Assembly: GCA_030609215.1 (NCBI GenBank)
Contig: JAUWCR010000002.1
Span: 1-18,614 of the forward strand
Length of the DNA stretch: 18,614 nt
DNA from: Actinomycetes bacterium
GTDB taxonomy: Bacteria > Actinomycetota > Humimicrobiia > Humimicrobiales > Humimicrobiaceae
Direction of reading: 5' to 3'
Both the position numbers and the translations under genes were made by a program. Each line of letters opens with the position of its first letter. Position 1 is the stretch's first letter. The notes under the pieces were generated by a model that was not told the origin of the DNA, made no database searches, and saw only the letters and a list, made by a program, of their open reading frames with translations. Of this stretch, positions 1 through 6,150 are shown in pieces.

Positions 1-192
1 CCTGAACCTGCAGGCGGTGCACAGAATGATCAACGGAGAATGGTAAGAATTGTAAAAAGATATATCCTGGATGCATTAGGGAGATACGATAATGTATCAG
101 GTTTAGAGTTAAAAGCAGAAAGATCAAAAAAATATGAATCTATAGGAATTTTTTTAACCAAGGAGAGTAAAAATTTATTTCCCGACAAATAA
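1..192 (+). CDS. accA: Acetyl-CoA carboxylase carboxyltransferase subunit alpha, C-terminal fragment (5' end outside window)
   Basis: The window opens inside a reading frame (frame 1) that codes for 63 residues and stops with TAA at 190-192. It begins PEPAGGAQND, matching the conserved PEPLGGAHRDP segment near the C-terminus of AccA, followed by a basic amphipathic helix and the usual tail ending near R-S-K-K-Y-E-S-I-G. AccA is the alpha half of the carboxyltransferase that moves CO2 from carboxybiotin to acetyl-CoA to make malonyl-CoA for fatty acid synthesis in the cytoplasm. The HRD of the common motif reads QND here, so identification rests on a short segment. The 3' end overlaps the convergent kinase gene by 18 bp. 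The rest of the gene and its partner accD, if adjacent, lie upstream of the window. Confidence 0.8.
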   Translation, partial: PEPAGGAQNDQRRMVRIVKRYILDALGRYDNVSGLELKAERSKKYESIGIFLTKESKNLFPDK

Positions 193-2073
193 TGTTACTT
201 TAGAACCTGGTGGAATATAATTACCCTTAAGTGGATATTGACCTAAGACCATATCTTTTTGTACAGAGTATCCAGAATCAATCATATTTATCTCATAGCC
301 AAGATTATTCTGAGTAAGAATATTTATTGCTTGAGTAATATCCATTTTTGTAACATCTGGTACCAGGGTTAGCTGCTCTGCAGTTGATATTAATAATTTA
401 ACCTGACTATTTCTTTCCACTTCTGAGCCTGCAGGTGGAAAAATATCCACAACAGTTCCAGGCAGGCACTCTGGTTTTGTAATTTTGCTTGCGGTGATAT
501 TTAGTCCCAAGGATTCAAGTTGTGATAAAGCAAATAGGTAATCGTTACCAATGATATCAGGGATAATTATTTTTTCTTCCCCCAGGCTAACTGTTAAATT
601 AACAGTTGAACCCTTTTTAATTTCTTCATTATATGAAGGGTCCTGGTTAATTATTTTATCTTTACCAATTGTTTGGCTATATTCTTCAGTAATATTACCA
701 GGGTTTAGGCCAGTTTCTTCCAGTATCTTGATACTATCTTCTAATGTAAGAGCTGTCAGGTTTGGTGATAAGATGTAAGAGCTGGAAGGCTGCTCCTTTT
801 CAGCTTCTTTACTGCCCCTACTTACAGTTACTTCAATTTCACTATTTGGAGGAACATTTGTATTAGAATCCGGGGATTGCTCAATGATGCTGCCTTTAAT
901 AACACTAGAACTATAAACCTCGTCTTCTACTATTAAGATTAAATCATAGGTTGAAAGTATATTTTCTGCGCTTTCAACTGATAGATTTCTTAATGGCGGA
1001 ACTATAATAAAAGCAGAGCTTTTCTTAATGTCAAAATATTTGAAAATAAAAATTAGAGATAAGATTAAAAGAGATATTATAAAAAATGCGGATAATATAA
1101 TGTAAAGGATTGAGCCTAATTTTTTTCTCCTTCCATACAAAAGAGAATGGCTGTAGCTATAGTCATTTTTATTGCTAAATATATCTTTAAGGGCATATTT
1201 CTTATTCTCACCAAGAGTATCTCTATTTAATATTAAAGGTTTGCCGGTTAAAAAATTATGGAGATCTTTTCTGAGGTCTTTTATAGATGTGTAACGATTA
1301 AATTGTTTTTTTTCAAGACAGTGCATGATAATTTTTTCAAGCTTTACTGGAATATTTGAAACTAATTTAGATGGTTTTACAGCTATTTCACTTATATGTT
1401 TTAATGTAATGTCAATTGAGCTTTCACCCCTAAAAGGAACATCTGCTGTTAACATTTCATACATAACTATACCTAAGGAATATATATCAGTCCGACAATC
1501 CAGTATCTCACCCTGTGCCTGTTCGGGTGAAATATAATATGCGGTACCTATTATATTTAAGGTTTTTGTTGTATCTTCAATTAGAGACTTAGCTATACCA
1601 AAATCAGTAACTTTTACTGTTCCATCTGGTGTTATTATTATATTCTCGGGTTTAATATCTCTATGGATGAGATTATTAGTATGTGCCTGGTCAAGGGCGT
1701 TACAAATCTGAATTGTATAATTTGCCACAGTTTTTGGGCTAAGCACACCTTTTTTTTCTATTATATCTTTTAATCTTTGCCCTTCTATATATTCCATACA
1801 GATATAGTAAGAATTATTAAACTTGCCCCAGTCATATACCATAACTATGTTTGGATTATTCAGTTTAGCTAAGATTTGAGCTTCTTTTTTAAATCTTGCT
1901 ACAAAATTTTTATTATTAGCAAAAGCTTCGTATAGTATCTTTATGGCAACTTTTCTGTTTAGTTTTATATCAAAACCAAGATATACATCAGCCATACCGC
2001 CTGAGGCAATTTTTTTTACTATCTTATATCTATTGGAGATTAAAATAGAATCTTTATGATTTTCATTTGTCAT
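175..2073 (-). CDS. prkC: Membrane-anchored Ser/Thr protein kinase with four PASTA domains (PrkC/StkP/PknB type)
   Basis: This 632-residue protein has the architecture of the PASTA kinases that sense muropeptides or lipid II and control cell-wall growth and division. Residues about 15-275 are a Hanks-type kinase domain: glycine loop ASGGMADV (23-30), lysine K45, catalytic HRDIKPEN (137-144), DFG (157-159) and SPE (182-184). A basic juxtamembrane stretch (GRRKK, 314-318) precedes one hydrophobic helix at about 320-346. Four extracellular PASTA repeats follow, at about 356-423, 434-505, 506-571 and 572-632, each with the typical P-D/N opening and G-S-x-V-x-L-x-V-S ending. All key kinase residues are present, so it should be active. 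It lies 12 nt downstream of the PP2C gene, as expected for a kinase/phosphatase pair. I see no clear Shine-Dalgarno sequence before the ATG at 2073, so translational coupling is possible. Confidence 0.95.
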   Translation of the reverse strand: MTNENHKDSILISNRYKIVKKIASGGMADVYLGFDIKLNRKVAIKILYEAFANNKNFVARFKKEAQILAKLNNPNIVMVYDWGKFNNSYYICMEYIEGQRLKDIIEKKGVLSPKTVANYTIQICNALDQAHTNNLIHRDIKPENIIITPDGTVKVTDFGIAKSLIEDTTKTLNIIGTAYYISPEQAQGEILDCRTDIYSLGIVMYEMLTADVPFRGESSIDITLKHISEIAVKPSKLVSNIPVKLEKIIMHCLEKKQFNRYTSIKDLRKDLHNFLTGKPLILNRDTLGENKKYALKDIFSNKNDYSYSHSLLYGRRKKLGSILYIILSAFFIISLLILSLIFIFKYFDIKKSSAFIIVPPLRNLSVESAENILSTYDLILIVEDEVYSSSVIKGSIIEQSPDSNTNVPPNSEIEVTVSRGSKEAEKEQPSSSYILSPNLTALTLEDSIKILEETGLNPGNITEEYSQTIGKDKIINQDPSYNEEIKKGSTVNLTVSLGEEKIIIPDIIGNDYLFALSQLESLGLNITASKITKPECLPGTVVDIFPPAGSEVERNSQVKLLISTAEQLTLVPDVTKMDITQAINILTQNNLGYEINMIDSGYSVQKDMVLGQYPLKGNYIPPGSKVTLFVGK

Positions 2074-2085
2074 TACTATTAAATA

Positions 2086-2865
2086 TTATATTTTTGTTTC
2101 ACATAATTTTATAATGATAATTGTGATATTATCAAAGCCGCCTTTGCTTTTTGAGTAATCAATTAATTTATTTACAATAACTTCTGTGTTTTTAAATTTT
2201 TTAATAATTTTTAAAATAAAATCATCCTTAAGCATTGAGTTTAAGCCATCTGAACATAATAACAAAATATCTTCATTCTGAAGTTCCTGTATGAAAAAGT
2301 CAGGGCTTACCGTGTAACTTGTCCCCAATACTTTTGTCAAATAGTTTCTTTGAGGGTGGTTAAATGTTTGTTCATAAGTAAGTTTTCCATTTCTATATAA
2401 TTCACCAACAATTGTATGGTCTGATGTTAAAAGTTTAAGATTATTATTACTTTTTATATAAAGTCTGCTATCTCCAACATGGATTACATATGCAGAGCTG
2501 TTATATATATAACAGCAAGTAAAAGTAGTTCCCATGCCAGAATATTCCATTTTAGAGATAGAATTTTTGTAAACAGCAATATTAGCTTCAGTTATGCTGG
2601 AAGTGAGTGCCTTTTTTATAGTATCAGTATTTAATTTCTTATTTTTTTGATTATTTTCCTTATTATAAATATTTTCATTATCCTCAAGATTAATAAATTG
2701 TGAAAAATTCTTTTTGAAAGTTTCAACTGCAATGCTGCTGGCAATTTCTCCAGCTCTATGCCCGCCCATGCCGTCAGCAACTATGAATAAATTATTTCCG
2801 GCGTAAAAAGAATCTTCATTTTTTTCTCTAGAGTTTCCTATGTCTGTTGCCCCAAAGTATTCCAT
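2086..2865 (-). CDS. prpC: PP2C-family Ser/Thr protein phosphatase (Stp/PrpC type)
   Basis: This 259-residue cytoplasmic metal-dependent phosphatase is the usual partner that reverses phosphorylation by the PASTA kinase encoded just downstream. The PP2C metal-site motifs are complete: NED (16-18), VADGMGGH (29-36), the GTT segment, HVGDSR, TSDH, LLLCSDGL and the C-terminal FDNIT. Length fits the bacterial Stp family. An Asn/Lys/Glu-rich insert at about residues 61-78 sits before the second helix and looks like a surface loop in an AT-rich genome. The ATG at 2865 gives the expected N-terminus (GATDIGNSREKNED). No Shine-Dalgarno sequence precedes it, and a TATAAT hexamer ends only six bases upstream, so the transcript could be leaderless. 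The rsgA gene that often follows this pair in Bacillota is absent; convergent accA lies there instead. Confidence 0.95.
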   Translation of the reverse strand: MEYFGATDIGNSREKNEDSFYAGNNLFIVADGMGGHRAGEIASSIAVETFKKNFSQFINLEDNENIYNKENNQKNKKLNTDTIKKALTSSITEANIAVYKNSISKMEYSGMGTTFTCCYIYNSSAYVIHVGDSRLYIKSNNNLKLLTSDHTIVGELYRNGKLTYEQTFNHPQRNYLTKVLGTSYTVSPDFFIQELQNEDILLLCSDGLNSMLKDDFILKIIKKFKNTEVIVNKLIDYSKSKGGFDNITIIIIKLCETKI

Positions 2866-2871
2866 GCATTT

Positions 2872-2900
2872 ATTATAAGTTATAATTTATCATTTATAAA
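2872..2900 (-). promoter_or_regulatory. Possible promoter of the phosphatase-kinase pair, perhaps giving a leaderless mRNA
   Basis: On the minus strand, TATAAT (2877-2872) is followed by only six bases before the phosphatase ATG. A weak -35-like TTTATA (2900-2895) lies 17 nt upstream of it. Transcription would start at or next to the A of the ATG, and no Shine-Dalgarno sequence is present. In such AT-rich DNA a TATAAT can occur by chance, so this is tentative. Confidence 0.35.
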
Positions 2901-3012
2901 ATTTTTTATTAAACAAAGAGGTATTCTTTTTGCACAGTTTTTATTGTAAGGAATACAGTAAAGATAATGCCATTTAAAATCTAGCCTATTACTATTTTTT
3001 TTATTAAAAAAA

Positions 3013-3041
3013 TTGACATGCAAAATAGATTATGATTTAAT
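3013..3041 (+). promoter_or_regulatory. Sigma70/sigmaA-type promoter upstream of the GntR regulator
   Basis: A perfect -35 box TTGACA (3013-3018) is followed after exactly 17 nt by TTTAAT (3036-3041), a five-of-six match to TATAAT. A perfect TATAAT also lies at 3043-3048, but its 24-nt spacing from the -35 is too long. Transcription is expected to start near 3048, about 130 nt before the regulator start codon. This is the strongest promoter signature I see in the window and probably drives the start of the catabolic cluster. Confidence 0.65.
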
Positions 3042-3086
3042 GTATAATGTAATACCATTGATACAAGTAAGCACAAAATTGTAGGC

Positions 3087-3163
3087 TTGCAAAGTTGTTT
3101 TAGGGTATTAAGTGTAGTTTTTTCTGAAGATAATAGGTTTAATAATAATTAGGACTTGCAATT
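3087..3163 (+). promoter_or_regulatory. Candidate operator sites (CTTGCAA motifs) in the leader of the GntR regulator
   Basis: Two copies of a TTGCAA core occur downstream of the promoter: GGCTTGCAAAG around 3087-3092 and ACTTGCAATT at 3154-3163. The decamer at 3154-3163 recurs exactly, on the opposite strand, at 14791-14800 in another intergenic gap of the cluster, and ACTTGCA recurs at 5396-5402. GntR-family repressors bind short palindromes, often in their own promoter region, so these could be sites for the regulator encoded at 3181. TTGCAA also occurs inside coding regions here, so this is only a candidate. Confidence 0.3.
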
Positions 3164-3180
3164 AAAAGAAAGAAAAGACT

Positions 3181-3903
3181 ATGAGCAGCAATAAGAAGCA
3201 AATACCAAAATTTGAATCAATTCCAAGAACTAACATACCTAAAATTATAGTTTCCAAAATAAAGGAAAAAATATTTTCTGGTGAATTAAAACCAGGTGAT
3301 AAGCTTCCAAGTGAGAGAGAGCTGGTAAATAATTTTAATACAAGCCGAATAACAATAAGAGAAGCCATTAGGATACTTGAAACTGTAGGACTTTTAGAAG
3401 TAAAAAGGGGGAAAGAAGGCGGTTCTTTTGTTAAGGAAATTAATTCAGCTTATTATGCGGATTTTCTTTCAGATATGTTAGTACAGGGGCTTCTTAATAT
3501 TTCTGAAATTACTGAAACCAGATTAATGTTAGAACCTGGTATTGCCAAACTTTCAGCCAAAAGGGCTAATGAAGAAGATATATCCCGGATGAGGGAATGT
3601 ATAAATGAAGCTAAAATATATATTCTTGAAAAAAAAAGACCTCGCAGTATAAATATTAATTTTCATAATTTAGTAGCTAGATCAATACATAATAAAATGA
3701 TTTACTTTGAAGTAACATCAATTACAAGGATTATGATAAAAAATGTTGACTACTCTACTTTAGATAATCATGATGTATTAAGTACTATTGAAAGGCATGA
3801 AAAAATATTTAATGCAATACGTATGCATAAACCAGAAGAAGCATTTAAGGAAATGTATAACGATATAGAGATGGTACATTTAGCACTTAAAAAGAATGAG
3901 TGA
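3181..3903 (+). CDS. GntR-family transcriptional regulator, FadR subfamily (FCD ligand domain)
   Basis: This 240-residue regulator has an N-terminal GntR winged helix (about 18-86), containing SGELKPGDKLPSERELV and the SRITIREAIRILE recognition helix. A C-terminal all-helical FCD effector domain follows (about 105-236). FCD proteins bind organic acids, often through a metal held by one Asp and three His. Here the three His positions are present (H162 in the FH motif, H206, H233), but the usual Asp of DxxFH is Asn (N158), so metal or ligand binding may differ. The ATG at 3181 is preceded only by a weak purine run (AAAGAAAGAAAAG). It is the first gene of the plus-strand cluster and is probably its substrate-responsive regulator, usually a repressor relieved by the substrate or an intermediate. 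The effector cannot be told from sequence. Confidence 0.93.
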   Translation: MSSNKKQIPKFESIPRTNIPKIIVSKIKEKIFSGELKPGDKLPSERELVNNFNTSRITIREAIRILETVGLLEVKRGKEGGSFVKEINSAYYADFLSDMLVQGLLNISEITETRLMLEPGIAKLSAKRANEEDISRMRECINEAKIYILEKKRPRSININFHNLVARSIHNKMIYFEVTSITRIMIKNVDYSTLDNHDVLSTIERHEKIFNAIRMHKPEEAFKEMYNDIEMVHLALKKNE

Positions 3904-3951
3904 AAAAAGAATTGGAAAATAAATAAATTTTACACAGAAAGGGTGTTAATA

Positions 3952-4620
3952 ATGAGTGATAATAATATTTTAAATATAATTAAACGCTATAAAGTTCTAT
4001 CTACTCCTGCAATATCAGACGCTCTTGATAAATTAGGAATTAAAGGTGGATGTGAAGGAATCAAACCTCTTTTCTATGGAGTAAAAGCTGTCGGTCCTGC
4101 TGTAACCTTAAAGTATCTTCCTGTAAGTGTAAAAAAAGAAAGTGTGGGGGATTATATTGATGAAATTAAAGAGGGCATGGTACTTGTTCTTGATAATAAT
4201 GGCCGTACCGAGTGTACTGGATGGGGAGGCATTTTAACTATTGCTGCAAAGGCAAGAAATATTGCAGGAACTGTTATTAACGGTGTTTGCAGAGATATAG
4301 AAACTGTAAGTGATCTGAAATATCCTTTATGGAGCAAAGGGCATTTTATGGTTACAGGGAAAGACAGGGTTGGTCTTGCAGGTTTCAATGTGCCTGTCTC
4401 GCTAGGTAAAACTAGAGTAAATCCTGGTGATCTTATAGCTGCAGATGATACTGGTGTTGTAGTTATTCCAAAGGAAAAAATAACAGAGGTTCTAAAAGTT
4501 GCTGAAGAAATAGAAGATAAGGAAAATAAAATAGTTGAAAGCATTAAGAGCGGCCTGTCCTTAAAGGAAGCAAGAAATAAGTTTCATTACCATAGTTTGC
4601 AAACAAAAATAAATAAATAA
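3952..4620 (+). CDS. RraA-fold protein 1, HMG/CHA-aldolase-like with altered active-site positions
   Basis: This 222-residue protein belongs to the RraA / 4-hydroxy-4-methyl-2-oxoglutarate (HMG) aldolase family, whose enzymes make pyruvate by metal-dependent retro-aldol cleavage or decarboxylate oxaloacetate. The STPAISDAL opening, the GVCRD motif (R114, D115) and the C-terminal NPGDLIAADDTGVVVIP segment are typical. Two acidic positions present in the two following paralogues differ: WGE reads WGG (91-93), and the acidic residue three after RD reads T (RDIET). It could therefore have a different reaction, be a non-catalytic partner, or have lost activity. I chose the ATG at 3952 rather than the in-frame GTG at 3943, because the purine-rich AAAGGGTG lies just before it at usual spacing and the N-terminus then matches paralogue 2. 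Its 3' end is 38 nt from the next gene. Classical RNase E inhibition is unlikely in this context. Confidence 0.88.
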   Translation: MSDNNILNIIKRYKVLSTPAISDALDKLGIKGGCEGIKPLFYGVKAVGPAVTLKYLPVSVKKESVGDYIDEIKEGMVLVLDNNGRTECTGWGGILTIAAKARNIAGTVINGVCRDIETVSDLKYPLWSKGHFMVTGKDRVGLAGFNVPVSLGKTRVNPGDLIAADDTGVVVIPKEKITEVLKVAEEIEDKENKIVESIKSGLSLKEARNKFHYHSLQTKINK

Positions 4621-4658
4621 TTGGTATTTATTTCAATTTGGAAAGGATGTGGGATAAT

Positions 4659-5321
4659 TTGAATGCTGAAGATATAAAAAAGGCAAACAATATTTCTAAA
4701 AAATTATCAACAACAAATATTTCAGATGCACTTGATTCCCTGGGGCTAGCAAGCGGCGTTTCAGGAATTTTACCTGCTTTTGATTGCCCTAAGATATTTG
4801 GGTCTGTGGTCACTTTAAAGATAACTGCTGCTGGTCTGACACCTTCAAAATCACATCTTGGAATTGATGCAATAGTTTCTTCTAAAAAAGGGGATATTAT
4901 AGTCATTGATAATGGCGGAAGAGAAGATGTTTCATGCTGGGGTGAGATTTTAAGTTATGGAGCAAAGAACAAGGGAGTTGCAGGGGTTGTTATTGATGGA
5001 GCATTTCGTGATATTGATGATATAAAAATTGTTAATTTCCCTGTTTTTGCAAGAGCAGTTGTTCCTGTAACAGCAAGAAAGAGAATTATGGGTTTGGAGA
5101 CCAATAAAATAATTCAATGCGGTGGAGTTCAGGTAAGGCCGGGTGATTTTATTATGGCTGATGGAAGTGGAGTTGTTATTATTCCATCAGAAAAGCTACT
5201 TGAAGTTTTAAGTAAAGCCGAAGAGTTGTTTAACAAGGAACAGGCGATGATTAAAGAGATTAAGGCAGGGGAGCCAATAGATAAAGTTGATAAAAAATAT
5301 AGCTATGAAAAAATGATTTAA
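4659..5321 (+). CDS. RraA-fold protein 2, HMG/CHA-aldolase-like
   Basis: This second RraA-fold paralogue has 220 residues. It keeps the family features: STTNISDAL near the N-terminus, WGEI (94-97), GAFRDIDD with R117 and D118 followed by an acidic residue, and RPGDFIMADGSGVVIIP. Family members bind Mg2+ or Mn2+ through the RD aspartate and cleave 4-hydroxy-2-oxo acids or decarboxylate oxaloacetate. I chose the TTG at 4659 as start: GGAAAGGA lies about 11 nt upstream, and this start puts exactly 18 residues up to the LST motif, the same as paralogue 1. Alternatives are ATG 4647, whose purine run abuts the start codon, and TTG 4638, which has no ribosome binding site. With intact acidic residues it is more likely catalytic than paralogue 1, and the two could assemble together, because RraA-type active sites lie between subunits. 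Confidence 0.88.
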   Translation: MNAEDIKKANNISKKLSTTNISDALDSLGLASGVSGILPAFDCPKIFGSVVTLKITAAGLTPSKSHLGIDAIVSSKKGDIIVIDNGGREDVSCWGEILSYGAKNKGVAGVVIDGAFRDIDDIKIVNFPVFARAVVPVTARKRIMGLETNKIIQCGGVQVRPGDFIMADGSGVVIIPSEKLLEVLSKAEELFNKEQAMIKEIKAGEPIDKVDKKYSYEKMI

Positions 5322-5395
5322 GTAATTGATTAGAGAAATATTTTCTATGATTTACGAAACTCATATGTTTTGAAAATACAGCATAAATTGAATTT

Positions 5396-5408
5396 ACTTG
5401 CAGGAATT
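5396..5408 (+). promoter_or_regulatory. Possible regulatory motif upstream of the third RraA-type gene
   Basis: ACTTGCA followed by GGAATT at 5396-5408 resembles the ACTTGCAATT element upstream of the GntR gene. It lies in the 139-nt gap (5322-5460), which otherwise holds only a short inverted repeat TAAATT-G-AATTTA (5384-5396), no clear promoter pair and no terminator. Weak evidence on its own. Confidence 0.2.
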
Positions 5409-5460
5409 GATTGATAAAGTATCAGTATTAATAAAAAGATAGTAGAAAGATATAAATAAA

Positions 5461-6132
5461 ATGGATTATATATCTAAAGTAAAGAGGAAACCCAAAAAAG
5501 AATTAATAGATAAAATAAATAAATTTCAGACAGCCACCCTTCACGAGGCTTATGGGAAAAGAGGTGCTCTACCTTCAGTAATAAAACCATTGGATGATAA
5601 TTTTTCTCTGACAGGTCCCTCTGTTACTGTAGAGCTTAGGCCAGGGGATAATTTGATGCTTCACAGAGCAATATATGAAGCAAGTAAGGGAGATGTACTT
5701 ATTGTGGATGCTAAGGGATTTAGTGAGGCAGGTGTCTGGGGAGAAATTATGACAAGTGCTGCAATTGAGAGGGGAATTGCAGGGCTTGTCATATATGGAA
5801 GTGTTAGGGACAAGAAAGAAATAATTAAGTTAGGTTTTCCTGTTTTTTCATCTGGTGTTTGCATTAAAGGTACAACAAAAGTTACACCAGGATTTATAAA
5901 TAAGACAATATGTATATCTAATGTGGTAATAGAGCCAGGTGATGTTATTAGGGGGAACAGCGACGGTGTTGTTGTAATAAGATACGGGGATCTTGATGAA
6001 GTAATTCTAAGAGCTGAAAAAATTATAGAAAAAGAAGATAAGGTTCTAAAGAAAATAAAAAATGGTCTTAGCACATTGGAAATATACAATTTTGAAGATT
6101 TATCTAAATATGATTTTAAGGAAAAAAAATAA
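5461..6132 (+). CDS. RraA-fold protein 3, closest of the three to HMG/CHA aldolase
   Basis: The third RraA-type protein has 223 residues and is the most divergent of the three at its N-terminus (TATLHEAYGKRGALP). It carries the signature of genuine 4-hydroxy-4-methyl-2-oxoglutarate / 4-carboxy-4-hydroxy-2-oxoadipate aldolases: RPGDNLMLHRAI (60-71), GDVLIVDAKG, WGEI, and GSVRDKKE with R116, D117 and E120, then EPGDVIRGNSDGVVVI. These enzymes release pyruvate (or oxaloacetate) in the last step of aromatic-ring or branched-acid breakdown. It is therefore the best candidate for a carbon-carbon cleaving step in this cluster. The ATG at 5461 has only a weak upstream purine stretch (AGAAAGA). The 139-nt gap before it is one of the larger in the cluster, so it may have its own promoter. 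It is followed after 18 nt by the PreA-like gene. Confidence 0.88.
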   Translation: MDYISKVKRKPKKELIDKINKFQTATLHEAYGKRGALPSVIKPLDDNFSLTGPSVTVELRPGDNLMLHRAIYEASKGDVLIVDAKGFSEAGVWGEIMTSAAIERGIAGLVIYGSVRDKKEIIKLGFPVFSSGVCIKGTTKVTPGFINKTICISNVVIEPGDVIRGNSDGVVVIRYGDLDEVILRAEKIIEKEDKVLKKIKNGLSTLEIYNFEDLSKYDFKEKK

Positions 6133-6150
6133 GTTTTTTAGGAGGCATAG

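Larger units (their letters stand above)
2866..3180. other. Divergent intergenic region between the phosphatase gene and the catabolic cluster
   Basis: These 315 bases lie between the minus-strand phosphatase and the plus-strand GntR regulator and contain no credible coding region. They are very AT-rich. I see candidate promoters in both directions and two TTGCAA motifs (3087-3092, 3156-3161), listed separately. There is also a loose inverted repeat, GTATTC (2921-2926) with GAATAC (2951-2956), separated by 24 nt. It is too loosely paired, and lacks a GC-rich stem, to call a terminator. The distance from the predicted start of transcription (near 3048) to the regulator ATG is about 130 nt, long enough for leader-level control, but I recognise no riboswitch class. 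Confidence 0.7.

Noticed and set aside
2921..2956. Inverted repeat GTATTC ... GAATAC as a terminator or operator
   Set aside because: Only six paired bases with a 24-nt loop, no GC-rich stem and no adjoining T-run in the right place; expected by chance in AT-rich DNA.
3952..6132. Annotating the RraA-type proteins as regulators of ribonuclease E
   Set aside because: The family name is misleading outside enterobacteria; the aldolase RD motif in all three and the catabolic neighbours favour an enzymatic role.
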